Assembly (NCBI GenBank): GCA_021613375.1
Contig: CM038722.1
Location: forward strand, 29,254,403 to 29,318,402
Length of the DNA stretch: 64,000 nt
Direction: 5' to 3'
From: Megaleporinus macrocephalus
Lineage: Eukaryota; Chordata; Actinopteri; Characiformes; Anostomidae
Each line of letters begins with the position of its first letter. The stretch's first letter is position 1. Positions 22,915 through 36,800 of the stretch are shown here, one piece after another. Under the pieces are notes generated by a model that did no database searches, had not been told where the DNA came from, and was given only the letters and a program-made list of their open reading frames with translations. A program made the translations under genes and the position numbers.

Positions 22915-22995
22915 AAAGAAAGAGTGAGGGTTAAAAGTGGTGTTGAACTGTGTGCTGAGGTCCATCCTTCTGGCTTTTCTTTACCGTGCATCACT
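22915..22995 (+). repeat. Direct repeat, partner at 23,838-23,915
   Basis: About 75 bases (GTTGAACTGTGTGCTGAGGT, CCATCCTTCTGGCT) are repeated 0.92 kb downstream with a few differences, on either side of family A copy 2. This suggests a local duplication or two copies of one element. Confidence 0.7.
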
Positions 22996-23439
22996 CCTGC
23001 ACCCCACTGTCAGGCCCAAGTGACAGAGTCGAGGCACGCGGGAACAGGAGGTAAAACAGGGTCTTTAATAGTGCAAATCCAGAGAACAGGCAGGGTCAAA
23101 ACCGATAACCCATCAGCGAACTATATATTAGAGAGAAAATCCAGAAAACGGAAACGGAGAACAGGAAAACAGGAAAACAGGTCGATAACCAGAAGGCAAA
23201 AGATGATACGCTTAGAGCTACAACTTACAAAACAAGTACTAAACCTCACAAAGAGCTGAGGCGACAAAGCAGCTTATATACACACAGGTTAACGACAAAC
23301 AGGTGCGTTAGTAATCTGGAGACTGAGATCTACTGGACGCTGACAGATGCCTGATGGTGATGTCATCCGCCGGTGGCCTCTGGGAACTGTAGTCTCCGGG
23401 CTGAGCAGACTCACCAGCGGAGCTGCATAGTTGGCTCTG

Positions 23440-23605
23440 TGTATCATCATTGTCCAATGAAAAACAAGTATCTACAAAATAGCAGCTTTACAGGAAAGAC
23501 CAAAAAGATAATTTACTTTCAATGTAAGTCAATGGAACCAGAATCCTTTCCAAGCTATTTTGGAGCACTTCTATTGGTCCATTCATCATGAAACCACTGA
23601 TGTGT
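23440..23605 (+). repeat. Interspersed repeat family A, copy 2
   Basis: TTGTCCAATGAAAAACAAGT, ACAGGAAAGACCAAAAAG, AATGTAAGTCAATGGAACCA, GGAGCACTTCTATTGGTCCA in the family order. Confidence 0.8.
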
Positions 23606-24146
23606 TCAAACGATGTAGAAAACTCAAAATGGCCAAAAATGGAAATACATGTTTACTGCTTGGCTAGTCGGCCCTAGAGGCACAATTTTATTCCAGAAAC
23701 TGCACTAAAGATTTCTCTTATATTGTCATGCACTCTTTTATATTGCCAGGGTCCAGGCCACGTCTCTAGGGTAAGCCTCTGTCTCAGTAAAAAAGAAAAA
23801 TATTTAAAAGAAAGAAAATGAAACATAGAAATAAAATATGAGGTTTAAAAGTGACGTTGGACTGTGTGCTGAGGTCCATCCTTCTGGCTCATGTTTTTCT
23901 TTACTGTTACCTTTTCCCATTATTCTCCGACCTTTCCACCAGTCCCCAATCAACAAACCTTTATCAAAACCCGTGCGTTACTCGGATAGAGAAAACATGA
24001 ACTTGAGCTTCAACAGTTTAAATAAGTGTGGGTTCACTATTAGTCAAGCAACAGGTCACTGTTATCCCTTTTATTTATTTTACATTTGTTTATTAAGTAA
24101 TTAATTAATCGGTTAATTATTTTTAACTCTACATAACCCTTATATG

Positions 24147-24148
<2 letters not shown>

Positions 24149-24222
<74 letters not shown>
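24149..24222. repeat. (TA)n microsatellite
   Basis: About 74 bases of alternating AT. Confidence 0.95.
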
Positions 24223-24227
<5 letters not shown>

Positions 24228-25359
24228 TATATGAAAAAAAAAACAATAATTTCAAAAGATCATATAATAAAAACATAATAAATCTTAAATAACAAATATA
24301 ACCTGTGTTTAAATAAAAATTAAAGAAGCTAAATCAATCATTGCTACAGTCTATTTATTTATTTATTTATTCATACTTTGTTGCTATTATCCATTGAGAT
24401 ATGAAGTGCTACTGACTGCCTGAGTAATACAGAGCATTTTAGGAAAACAGTAAATGTACAACTGCAGGATTACAAACAAACACAATGTTATTGATCACTT
24501 TACATGTAAACAGAGCTTTTATTAGTGGATCAGGACTCCAGCACATTCAGTTAACAGAGCAACAGAGGCTGTGATTGGCTGAAGTATCTGAGCACTGATC
24601 ATGTCAGTGAAATGAAATGACAGGAGGAAAACACTGTGTCCATAGAGAGCAGAAGTGGTTATGTGACTATCCAGTGGGCCTCACAGTACGTTCCATTACA
24701 CTGGGAACAGCCTGGGCTGGGTCTGAGGGTGGAGGGTGAACGCTCAAGCAGCAGTCACTTCTCATTACATCTTTTAGGGCTCGAGCAGCCTCAGAGACGG
24801 AGCGCAATGGTCAAGCTGAACAACAGCAGTACGACGGCGCTCACAGGCAGGAGATGAGTCCATCTTTTAAAGCAGTTCTAGCCAGTATATGTACACCGTG
24901 TATCTCATCCCTGCTCCTGGGGGCCCACTGCTTCACATTTTAGAGTCTTCTCTGTCTTTCTCAAGTACTTGTCCATGTTTGGACAGGCTAGTCATGTGTA
25001 ATGAAAGTTTAATAGGAATAAATAAAATATAGCCACAAGCGGCGATGAGGGGGTCCAAGCATGGTCGGCCCAATCAGGCTTTAACAGTTGAGGCCAATTA
25101 AGCAGAACAAGGCCTAATACAGCTTTTTGCATAGATTTTGTTTTGTGCACAAACACTCAGACTAGTTTACAAATTTGCATATTATGCAAATTTGCAGCAA
25201 ATCTGAGTAGGCGAAGCTAAAAGTCAAGTTTGGTGTGTCTGGGTTGGTTCTTGCTCCACACTGCATTTTAGCTGAGAAAAATAACATGAATAATAATGAT
25301 AATATTAATAATAATAATAATAATAAGAAGAAGAAGAAGTAGAAGAATTTACATTTAAT

Positions 25360-25425
25360 TACAATTACACTGTGAATTTCCCCACTGTGGGACTAATAAA
25401 GGATTATCTTATCTCATCTTAACTA
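25360..25425 (+). repeat. LINE 3' tail fragment
   Basis: CTGTGAATTTCCCCACTGTG then GGACTAATAAAGGATTATCT and a TTATCTCATCTT run, the 3' end of an L2/CR1-type fish retroposon. The same motif recurs at 28,130-28,185. Confidence 0.65.
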
Positions 25426-25869
25426 ATTACAATATTATTCTTAATTTATTTGTATTTTTATTGAAAGTTACTTAATAAAAGTTAATATAATGAGTGATTT
25501 TGGAGCATTTCTATATGAACCTTTCACAGGATCTATAGAACAGCTGTCGTATTGAAATGATAATGAAAATCTGTAAAAATCAAGATAAACATTTATATAA
25601 ACCCAAGAATCATCAGAAACAGGCGATCACACTACAGTATCAGTCTATAATGTACTTACCCATTGATCGATACATTAGATTCAGAGCTTATATTGACTGT
25701 ATTAACGTTATTATATTAGCAGCTTTGTCTATAACTCGCTCTCTATGAATATGACTGATTATAAGTTACAGAACCATTATTCATTAAAGTTTGATTATTA
25801 ATAGTAGTATTGATTTTAATTGGTTTCTGAAGAAGCAATAAATCATAATAGGCAGCAGTCTCTGGGCTC

Positions 25870-25990
25870 CAAGCTGCATTTTCAGATTTCTGGTTCTATT
25901 GACTCCTATTAAAAGTAAAGTAAGTTTTTGGTCTCTCCTGTAAAGTTGCAATTTTGGAGATCTTATTTTTCATTGAACAACATCAATCAG
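25870..25990 (+). repeat. Interspersed repeat family A, copy 3
   Basis: CTATTGACTCCTATTAAAAG, TCTCTCCTGTAAAGTTGCAA, GATCTTATTTTTCATTGAAC: a decayed copy. Confidence 0.6.
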
Positions 25991-27194
25991 ATGAGTAGAA
26001 ATGAACTGATATGGTAGCTTTGGCTGCTAATTACTTCAGTTTACTTGCTGCAGTACACTGACTTCATGTTTGATATATTCATAGTACAAAATACTTTAAA
26101 CCAAACTGTGTGTTAGTTGGTCAATTTAACTCACATGTCCATCAGATAGGCTGCAAACTACTAACTTAAAAATCCAATTCAGTAACTGTAAGTGACTTTA
26201 ATATGCTGACATAATATCCGTTGCTTTGTGGGCATGTTGGAATGAGTGTTCATAAGGTGATGAATTTAAAATGTTTAACATAAGGAATTAGTGTTTTAGC
26301 GCCCCCTATTAATATAAGTCTTCAAGCAGTTATAACAAGTTTGGTGTCAGTTGGATAAGCTCGTAACTGCACTACTGTCCTTATATATATATATAATCTA
26401 GATGTTTACTTGATGTTTGCTTGCTAGTACAATTTAGTGAAAGACATCTATGGGCAAAGTTGTTCACACTAAACCATTTGCATTTCTTAAATTTAAACAA
26501 TCATAGGTTATATATAATTTTATATTGTAGCCCCCCGTGGGTTGATTTAGATGACAGTTAGCATGCTTCGTCACAATATGATTATGTATACATGTACCAG
26601 TAGATGGACTGCTTGACATGTTGTAGGTATCTTACATTAAATAGTCAACTTTCTTTTTTTATAATGACTTACTAATAAAAAGTTGTACCACCATAGTGCA
26701 AATTAGGCGACTAGTTTTAGTCAAGACTAGTTAGTCTTTTTTAATCCATATGCATGTATAGAAAAAACAAAAAATAGTGAATTACTTTACAACAGTGTCA
26801 GGTTCATAGAGACGTATTATTTGATCCACAGTGTATGTAAATAAGCTGAACAGTATAGGACATACTAGTTTCAGTGTTTTATGAGTAGTGCACCACAGTG
26901 GCCGAAACCTACCACACTTCCAAGGGTAGAAGACAGTCCAGAGCTTGACATACACATCAGGTTCTGTGGGGATTGGCCAATTCCAAGGCTGTTCAACACC
27001 TGCTGAAATCTGATTGGCTGATGACGACTATCGTTTTTCGATTTTGACATTGACATCATAGAAGCTGATACAGGAACAGCATACAGTTGTGATATACAAA
27101 CTTTCATGTGAGTCAGATGACCATTGGTTGTATAACATTTTTGTATGTTATAGTACCAGCTAGCGATGCAGTTGCCTGAACTTTAAAGATTGTC

Positions 27195-27390
27195 TACATG
27201 GGTCCGGGAGAGACAAAAACCAACTACAGTCAATAGAACCAGATTCTTTTCAAGCTATTTTGGAGCATTTCTATTGATCCATTCATCACAAGTTTTTTCA
27301 TACAATGGAAAAAATGTGAACCAACAAAACCAAACCAACAAAAACGGAGATACATAGTTTAGTTCGGACAGCGACAACATGCATGAGTTA
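27195..27390 (+). repeat. Interspersed repeat family A, copy 4
   Basis: GAGAGACAAAAACCAACTAC, GTCAATAGAACCAGATTCTT, GGAGCATTTCTATTGATCCA, then GGACAGCGACAACATG at its far end. Confidence 0.65.
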
Positions 27391-28129
27391 TGCAATGTGA
27401 GCTCCACCCCTATTTTTGGGCGGAGCCTGAACATACAGTGTTAAAATTCATGACTCCAAAAAGTTGATCTTCTTAGGATTATTTGAGTAGATATTGTATA
27501 GAACTTGTGCAGATCGAAGAGAAGTTCAGGGTTTATATTTATATAAAAAGCGGAGCTTAATGGTTTAACTGGCTTTTTATAAAGAGCATATGAAGCGTTA
27601 TCTGGGCCACCATATAGCTTGTGCGCGTGAGTAGCGGGATGAACAACTTATATATTCAAAATATATTCGTTTCAGGATGGGCAAGAACAATAGAACAAGA
27701 AGATGAAGAACTTGGACCAATAATAACATGAACAAAACAGTAAATAATTACATATATCACTGCTCTCCAAAGAAAAACTTAATTTTTGTTGATTTTTTTG
27801 GTCATCAACATTTTAACTTAACAGCTGCCATTTACATTGTGGGAAAGTTTCTCTACAACTCTTTACAACCAGCACTGCTCCCAGCTGACCACATATCCAC
27901 AGCTGACTATATATACTTAATATACAACTGACAACACACTTAAACTCTACACACTTACAGGAAAAATATTTTTTTCAGTGTAACATAATGTGCAATATTT
28001 TTTCATTCCCCCTGTTCAATTAAGAAGCAATGTGCAATTATTTGTCAATAATAAGAGTTCTTGACTTTTATTTATATTGTATATACTATATGGATTATTT
28101 TTTGAGTGTCTTGCCATCCCTTTGCTGCT

Positions 28130-28185
28130 GTAACTCTGTGAATTTCCCCACTGTAGGACTAATAAAGGATTATTTTATCTTTCAC
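28130..28185 (+). repeat. LINE 3' tail fragment
   Basis: GTGAATTTCCCCACTGTAGG and ACTAATAAAGGATTATTTTA, a second copy of the tail at 25.4 kb. Confidence 0.6.
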
Positions 28186-28237
28186 GGTTAATACACCAAT
28201 AGAAATGCTCCAAAATCACTAAAAATTTGGTGATGTA

Positions 28238-28690
28238 AGGCTTGGATACATCTGCTTAGCCATAAAAACCCATTTCATAAAGCTCTCCACGCACTGTTCT
28301 TGAGCTGATCTGAAGGCCCCATGAAGTTTGGAAGTCTGAAGACTCTGCAGAAGGTTGGCAAACTGCACACCTCAGCATCTGCTGACTCCGCTGTCATTTT
28401 ACGTAGCTACCACTTGGTGGCTGAGTTGCTGGCGTTCCCAATCGCTTCCACTTTGTTATAACACTACTGACAGTCGAGTGTGGAATATTTAGTAGTGAGG
28501 AAACTTGACGACTGGACTTGTTGTACAGGTGGCGTCCTATCACGGTACCACGCTGGAGTTCACCGAGCTCCTGAGAGCGACTCATTCTTTCACTAATGTG
28601 TGTAGAAGCAGTCAGCATGACTAGGTGCTTGGTTTTATACACCTGTGGCCATGGAAGTGATTGGAACACCTGAATTCAATTACTTGTGTG
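28238..28690 (-). pseudogene. Tc1-like transposase N-terminal fragment
   Basis: On the minus strand from 28585: MSRSQELGELQRGTVIGRHL then YNKSSRQVSSLLNIPHSTVS and VITKWKRLGTPATQPPSG. This is the paired helix-turn-helix DNA-binding region of a Tc1-family transposase, with its usual 5' flank (CACCTGTGGCCATGGAAGTG on the plus strand). The frame ends at 28394. Sequence down to 28,238 still resembles the family but is out of frame, and the catalytic domain is missing. Dead copy. Confidence 0.85.
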
Positions 28691-29832
28691 AGTCTATTCA
28701 AACTCGAGACAATAACTGAGATAATTATAAGTTTATAATATTGTGCTCTGTTGACCCCAAACTGCATCACTGAAAGGTAGTCGGAAGCAGACATGGGTAA
28801 GACTCGCGAGCAAGAGTGCGAAAGAAAAAGAATTGACAATGAAAGCAAATTTTCATTTACTATGTGCTTCATTATGAGAAGTATCCTGAAATCAAAGCAA
28901 ACAAAACAAATACCTCCAATGTTGATCTATACAAATACAATGCACTTCAACTGACTGTAATAATTACATTGTTTGTACACAAGAATTACAAGAGAAGTCT
29001 TTCACTGCAAAGTGAACTGACACAAAATAAAATGCAATAAAATTAAACGTGAGCTCTCCAGAGATGCTTAAGACTAAGCAGAATTAAGACAGAGCTGTAC
29101 TGTGATCAGATGCACTGTGCAGACCCAGGTGCTTCACCCAACAATGCATTCCCAAACCCAGTCCAGACACATGAAGGAGCCTTGTGTAATGTTCTCACCA
29201 ATCACAAGAGGGAGCTGCAGTGCCACATACTCTACTAGTTCAAAGTGCCTGCGCTATGGCATCAATGAGATCAGGGATTAGTAGGGATGGTAACTTGTCA
29301 AGCATTGACAAATATTCTTGTTTACATTTATATATATAAATGGCTGTTAAAACTACACATTTTCCCACCTGGGGGACAAGATTGGGTTGCATTATTGGCC
29401 TGGTAACATGATTTTAAGCTCATTGCAATCTAAAATCTAAACCATAAAGTAAAATTTTATCTGGGCGCCAGGCTCTTTGAACTTGAAGACTGCCTGACTA
29501 CAGCATCCTGTTTAAAATCTCATACCACAAGGTCTGAAACCATTAAGCTCTGTTCACCTCACTGCTAGTTGCACAGTCCCTTTACCCCACTATCCATATG
29601 TAGTCGATCAGCCAAGACAGGCTTCTTTTGCTTTGCGCTGAAGCTTCAAAGCTCATGTTGGTAACAGGTAACAGAAGCTTAAATCCCAACAATTAATATC
29701 AAGCAAAGGAGAAACGTGATAACATATTCAAACTCTGAGCTGAGCAAATCAAAATACTATTTATCTTCCAGTCCAATCCACTTCTGTACTATTCTCCTCC
29801 AAACACACCTTATGGCGGTGAATGACTAGATC

Positions 29833-29990
29833 AGCAGTGCCCAACCCTGGTCTTGGAGTTGCCCTGCATGTTTTAATGATTCCCTTGCTCCCAATTAATC
29901 AGCTCATTAACAAGACTTTCATGACTTGGATCTAGAAAAACACCAACCCCTGCAGGACAGGGGGCTCCTCCAGGACCATATTTGTGACTC
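29833..29990. repeat. Small inverted-repeat element
   Basis: Starts CAGTGCCCAACCCTGGTCTT and ends CTCCTCCAGGACCATATTTG around AATTAATCAGCTCATTAACA, the pattern of a common small fish MITE with CCAGGACCAGGGTTGGGCA ends. The overlapping open frames at 29,919-30,324 on both strands are not supported as genes. Confidence 0.6.
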
Positions 29991-30461
29991 GATTAACTGC
30001 TTATCTGGTTTTGGTGTGCTGGGAGTGGGAACCGAACAAAAAAGCCAGCTGGTAAACCTGAAAGAGCTAACTGCGGCTCCTCTAACTAGAATAAGAGGCG
30101 CTAACTCTGAGGCTGGAGCTGTACAACTGAGGAATAAGACTGCGGCTGATTCGCAGTGTAGATTTACATTAGCATTCAGACGGCTGGGCCCTTTCAGTTT
30201 GAATACATTGAATACATTCTTACACTCACACTCACTCATCAGAAGCAGGAGAGGGACGTTTCCACCAACTTTAAAGCAGTTTTTATGCCTTTGTTTATAC
30301 ACACACTCAAAAGCCACCACATAATTAAATAATCATCAATGATATCTGAATGAACGAAGAAGATGAAGCACTCTGATCCGGTTTACTGAACGTTTACTGA
30401 AGGACTAGAGCAGGTATTATTGTCACTGTGTGGATTTAGATATAGAATAAGCAAGAAAGAG

Positions 30462-30560
30462 AAGGTAAAGGACAGAAAGGGAAGAAAAGAAAGAAAAAGA
30501 GAAAGAAGGAAAGAAAGAAGAATAAAGAAAGAAAAACCAGTAAGAGAGAGAGACTTTAGT
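30462..30560. repeat. Purine-rich GAAA tract
   Basis: Imperfect (GAAA)n/(GGAA)n, nearly all purine on the plus strand, about 200 bases past the get3 stop codon. Confidence 0.85.
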
Positions 30561-30611
30561 GTTACTGTATTAGACTATCAGGCTGCAGGCTGTTGTGATT
30601 CCAGATCTGAG

Positions 30612-30645
<34 letters not shown>
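30612..30645. repeat. (AAT)n microsatellite
   Basis: About eleven AAT units, downstream of the get3 stop. Confidence 0.95.
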
Positions 30646-30758
30646 TTGGTGAAGATGTTTCATGTTGTCATGGTGTCTAAGAGAGCTGATGGAACAGCGT
30701 CAGAACGGTGAGGGCGAGTGAGTGTAAGAGAGACAGTGAAGGTTTAGGAGAATGTAAG

Positions 30759-30887
30759 TCACTTGTTGGGTGGATTGTAGGGCTCCAGAAGAAGTTTGGA
30801 AAACGTGTTGACTTTGTCTGCTCCTCGTACCTCATGAGGCAGCAGAGGCAGTTTAACTATATGGAAATCTTCATACAGATCCTCCAT
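30759..30887 (-). CDS. get3: get3 last coding exon (residues 300-341)
   Basis: Encodes [38 protein letters not shown] and PPNK, ending in TGA at 30759-30761. Matches the family C-terminus apart from the last four residues. TTTTTCAG acceptor. Confidence 0.96.
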   Translation of the reverse strand: MEDLYEDFHIVKLPLLPHEVRGADKVNTFSKLLLEPYNPPNK

Positions 30888-33800
30888 CTGAAAAACAAAA
30901 GATCAACAACATCGTTAAAGAAACCAAAAGCTGCATTTCTCTTAAGTGTATCTACAATGTTTCATAAACAAAAATCAGGTGTAATTCACTGTTAAATGAC
31001 CATTACCAAACCTCTTTAACCGTTAATAGGATATTCACAAATGCCGTCATGTCAATGTTGATGCAGCATGAACTGCAGATGGAGGGCAGGAAGTGTTTTT
31101 CTATGTAAGGGTCACAAAATCGCTCAAAATCGATGTAACCAAGAAACCAAAAGGAACTTTTATTGAGTACTAACAGTTGTTGAGGGAGAGAAATGCAAGA
31201 AATTGACCAAAAGATTTTGAGCAAAAATGGCTTGTGAGCCTTCATCTGCAGTCAGGACGAGACTGAAGTCAGCTTATCGTTTAAATTCAAGCGTCAACGG
31301 TGTTGCTTACAGCTGTTGCTTTAAATGTATCACCACTTTTTCAGCTTCTGCTTAAAAGGTGCTGCAGATGCCAAAATGTAACTGCTGCACAATTTAGAGT
31401 GGAACTGAAAAGCAAGTGAATAAGAAGCTGCTTTGTGAGGTCAGGAGGAACATCTGGGCTGGTAATGAGATTTAAAACCTTTGAATGTGTGTTCCTGGTT
31501 AATCCACAGAACAATAAAAAAGAAAACCAAGTGACCGTCATTTTAGAGCACCTGGGTATTGAGCTGGACCCAACTGCTTGAAAAGAAGTTTAATATTTTT
31601 GTATATGTCTATATGTCTAGAGAAGATGACAGTTCATGTATCTACTGTTTCGATAGCAGGTAAATCTCTCGTTTATCTTTATAAAGAACACAGAAGCTGT
31701 TTGTGCTGTTATATATACCTCTGTTCTGACAGCCTGGTCCCGTTATATGGCTCATTCAAAAGCAGCTCAAAACGTTTGGACTGAAATCTTCAAATATATG
31801 AGTAAACAACAAAACCTCCAGTGTGGAGCAAACAGAACCTTACCTGGTCCAGGTATTTGGACTGAATCTTGTGTCTGGCCTCGCACATCTTGCATGGTCT
31901 CTCGGCGTCCGGGAACACGAGCTGGTTGACGATGATGTTGTGTGTGTCGATGCGGCACTTGGCCAGCTCCTGGATCAGCCGCTCCGTCTCGTACAGAGAC
32001 AGAAACTCTGCGATGCACACGCAGATGAACGTCGTCTGCTCCTGTTCAGCACAGTGAGAGAAGGATGCTTCCGGTCAGGGCTATTCATGATTCAAGATAT
32101 TTATGCTACTTTGTATTGTATTTATGATTATTTACATTTGTTCTAATGATATCTGGTGTTCTTACTGGTGAGACATTTATTGTTGACAGTCCTATTAAAA
32201 GTCAGGAATGTTTTTATCCCTTAACATGATGCATTTCTGAGTAAAACAACATTTAGGTGGAATTTAATTATGAGCAGGACATGATATTATTAAGCAGTAT
32301 GTGACCGGAATGGCAGAGCAGTTCCAAACAAACAGGTAATCAGATTTATAGTCAGGACAAGACTCCTTGATTGTGGTCAAGGAAGATAAAATCCTGGTAC
32401 TACGACGAGGATATATTATTGGATATTGGTGCACTATAAAACAATCCCACATCAGAACGTTTATACAGTTAGGAATAGACAAAGCACATTGTGAGTACAA
32501 GTAAATATAACATCTGTTTAATAGTTCATTAAAAATATACATTGAGTAATTAGCTCCTTATTTTCTTTTTTATTTACATTGTACTCTAATAAGTATGGTC
32601 TTTACACAGCTTTTTCTTTCAAAATTAGAATCAAACCTGTAACTCACCGGGTCCTTAAACTGCTCACTAACTGAGCGGATAACAGGGAGAGTCTCCTCCA
32701 GTTTCGAGGCCAGCTGGTCTGCGTTCATATCCCCCAGTCCCAACATGTTGCACATCTACAGACAAATCAAAATCACCTTATTAGACTACATTTCCAACAT
32801 CAATCAATAAATATTAGATATAAGCATTCCTACTTAATTTGATAAACAAGTGTCTGTGAAACAGATATCTAGTTAACCACGGAGAAGGAAGAAAGAACAA
32901 AAATAATAATAATAATTAGAAAATTGGCCCTGAGGGTTACCATATTAGGTGGCAGCAATAGTGTTACACAATGGAGAAGAACCCATTTGAAAATGTTTTA
33001 TTGCTCAAAAACAGCCGAGGAAATCTAGTAGGTTTCTCGGCTGAGTTACTAATAGAAACTGCCTCAGATGAACTACTGCTACAACACTGGATGCTGTAGA
33101 TGTGCTGATGTCTTTTACAGCTGTTTGCCTTTTCAGTGGATGATGTGTCAACATGATAGTACTTCAGAAAATCATGTTTTTTAAGACCCTAACGTCTTCC
33201 TAGCTGTGCTATCGCCGCCCTCTTAGTTACGCCCTTAATAATAAGGCATTCCTGGCAGATTGTTTTAGAGCAGTAAAGTATAACACAACACAATACACAT
33301 ACACACAAATACACAGTATAACTGTGACATAACTGTTCTGTTAAATCTTAAAATTTATTGAAATATTGGTCTATACACATTTTCAGTCTTCCCATGTTTA
33401 AAAACAAAAAACAAATATCTGAATAGCTTTGATTCCTACTAAATACATGCAGATATACTCAATCTGAACAAATCAGAAGTTGGCGAATAAACATTATTAT
33501 TAGTAGCATTGATTAGAAACAAATATAATAATATAATACATATTATTACTGGGCTATTTCGGAACATAACATGGACTGACACCAGCCCTCTGCAACTGGG
33601 TGCTGAACTTTCTAACAGACAGACCCCAGTCAGTCAGAGTCGGCAGCTGCACATCCAGCACAAGAACAGTGAGCACAGGGGTCCCTCAAGGCTGTGTGCT
33701 GAGCCCCCTTCTGTACACGCTCTTCACATACGACTGCGTGGCCTCCCAGAACAACACCAGCATCATCAAATTTGCTGATGATACTACAGTCATTGGACTG

Positions 33801-36800
33801 ATCACTGGTGGGGAAGAGACAGCGTACAGGAAGGAGGTGGCTGAGCTGGTGGCCTGGTGTCATGACAACAATCTTTCCTTGAATGCAGACAAGACCAAGG
33901 AAATGATTGTTGATCCAAGGAGGAAGCGAGAGCTACACACACCCCTGTACATAGGGGAGACTGAGGTAGAGAGGGTGAAAACCTTTAAGTTTCTTGGCAT
34001 TCACATCAGTGAGGATCTCAGCTGGTCCCACAACACTCAGATCATCATCAGGAAGTCCCAGCAGCGACTGTACTTTCTGAGAAGGCTGAGAAAATTTGGT
34101 ATGCCAACCAAAATTCTCAGCACCTTCTACAGGAGTATGATTGAGAGTGTTCTTACCAGCTCCATCATCGTCTGGTATGGAAACTCTACTGCTCAGGACA
34201 GAAAGGCTCTCCAGCGTGTGATCAAAACTGCACAGTCCATCTCAGGAGCAGCCTTCCCCTCACTGCAGAACATCTACCACACCAGGGTCACCAGGAGGGC
34301 CCACAACATAATCAGGGACAGTACACACCCCCAGCACACACTCTTCACACGTTTACCTTCAGGCAGACGTTACAGGAGTGTGAAGTCCAGGACCACAAGA
34401 CTGACAAACAGTTTCTACTCACAGGCCATCAGGCTTGTGAACACCTCACGCACTACCTCTCCAACCTCTCCTTTCTGAACTGGTTTTAACTGGTCTGATT
34501 TAAACTGCACCTTACACTCACTGTACTGTCAGAATACTGTTTACATTCACTACTCACACAAACATTATTGTTTACATTCGTTACTTGCAACTTGCACTTT
34601 ATGGCTGCTGCTCTTCATACTTGCACATAAAAGCACACATAACTTTTATTTTTATTCTTTAACTATAAAAATATTTTTATCTACTTCAACTTATATTGTT
34701 ATACTTTGTATATTTTGTATATATATTTTTTATTTCTTTTATTTGTTATCTTATCTATTGGTGAATGGAGGAGCAGCAAAGTAAGAATTTCATTGTACAG
34801 TGTAACTGTCTGTTCTGCTGTACATATGACAATAAAACTCTTGAATCTTGAATCTTGAACATAAGGACTAAAAATGTTTGTCGTATTGTTTTTATTGTCT
34901 GTATTTTACTGAACAGGGTTTAACGTGTTGAAACAATTATATCAAAGTGAAATCTGCTATTTTAAAATTTAATTTCAATTCAATTTGACTTCTAAGACTT
35001 ATTTCATACATTCAAATGTTTTTTAATTGTAGTAAAATGTTTCAGTGTATCTGGCTTACAAAAACTACATTACCTGAGAGATGAAGGGGCTGATTTGGTT
35101 TTTGATCTGCATGAGGCGGCCAAGGCCACGCTCCACTATGGTGGGGAAGTTGAGCAGACGCAGAGTGTGGCCTGTGGGGGCTGTGTCGAACACCACTACT
35201 GAGAAATTCATTCCTTTCACTAACCTGCAACACAGCAAAACACAGTAAAACACATACAGAGTATATCAGAATGAGACTGATAAAGATTGATAAAAATATT
35301 TGTGCTTAGGCCAAAGCATTACCACGGAACTATCATATGACAGAGATTATACACTGTATCTGCAAGCAATTCAAGTTAATAATAATCCTTTTAGAGGCAC
35401 TGACTACTTTAGGCGTCTGGTTTCTATCACCACCAGTGTGAACAATTCTCAACGCGCAAGATTTTCTATAACTGAGTTTCACATCAAACCATAGTGATCA
35501 ACCTAAATTTAAATGAATTAATTTTAATCAAATCTTTATGATCTTATAATATTTTTTTTACACTGGAGTAATCAGCATGTAATCATTTGTTTACTTTCAA
35601 ACAGGCTAGATTTGGCAAGCAACATGAAAACTAAATTTGGTTCCATTAACAATCTTAATTTATTAAAATGATTGACTAATATTAAGATGGGTGGCAAACA
35701 TGGGTCCACTGATAATAATCCACTGATTAAATAAACTTTTATTAAAGTAGGTCTTACGTTGCAGCTGTTTTAATAGTACGTATGACTGCATTAGTACAAA
35801 ATTCAATTGATGTGTGTAGCTGTATAATGGCTTCAAAGCTCAGCTGATCAGATTTAGAACAAACACTAAAAGCATTTCTAATACGTTTTGTCCATCACAC
35901 AAGCAGAAGCTATAGTGCTACAAAGCCACTAGCTGCTGTGGTGTCTGACCTCATGACCTCAGCGTAGCTCATGGCCTCGTCAATGCCAGGGAAGGCGCTC
36001 ATAGCCTCCTGCATCATCTTCTTGCCCATGCTCAGCATGTTGTCCTCTTCAAAGAACTCATCTGGAAGCTCTGCCACCCCCAGACTTGGGTCAATCTCCT
36101 ACAAAAGACAGAGAAGTGACACAGAGGGTTGGGTTTATATCAGTAGTTCACTCCAAATACTTTTTACAATGAAAAGAAATTGCAAAAACATTATACAAAA
36201 AAAACCTTCATTTTCAAATTCATTTAGATTTACTAACATTTTAGAATTACCAATAAAATGGAAGACCTCAGACGGCTCGAAGGTTCATTCATTGTTTGGT
36301 ACAGTAAATAAAATGCCTATATTTGCGTAGCAAGCATATTAACCACTGGTCCCCCAACAGCACCACTGTAAAAATATAGTAAATCATTATTTTTTTTTAA
36401 TTATTATTTTTCTCTCTTTTTATTATCCCTTAGAATGAAACAGACCATTTAGGTAGGAAAGTTGGAAAAAAAAGATTGGGGAATGTACGCAGTAGCAACT
36501 TTGCTTATTTGAGCCTACAAAGCATTTCTGCAGTTTTGAAAATAGCAAATAATAATATCAAATATGAACTTGAAGCATTAATGTGGCTATCAGTTTAAGA
36601 CTTATAGGTCTCTTGCCATTCAGAGCACTGTATGTCTGAGTGGACAGACTTACCTACAAGGACCATTAATGATATTCATGACGCAAGATGCACCAGTCAT
36701 TCAAAAACAACTGCACAACATACCTAATATACAATATATCTACAATCTCAACCGACAAGATCACACTGAGAGCACTGACCATGGCAAACAGGTTGTCATA

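Larger units (their letters stand above)
17099..30758. other. Intergenic/5' region between best2 and get3, repeat-dominated
   Basis: About 13.7 kb with no confirmed coding exon. A non-coding first exon of best2 is expected here; a CTCA|GTGAGT donor at about 18,543 (minus), next to a GC-richer stretch at 18,480-18,620, is one candidate. GC-richer patches at 22,270-22,520 and 24,620-24,860 have open frames without domains. The rest is listed separately as transposon relics and simple repeats. Confidence 0.6.

Noticed and set aside
29919..30324. Overlapping 132- and 133-codon frames on opposite strands
   Set aside because: No recognisable domain, no splice context, and the left part is a small inverted-repeat element.
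33600..34478. Long plus-strand frame as a host gene
   Set aside because: Sequence is plainly the C-terminal part of a LINE reverse transcriptase with a retroposon tail.
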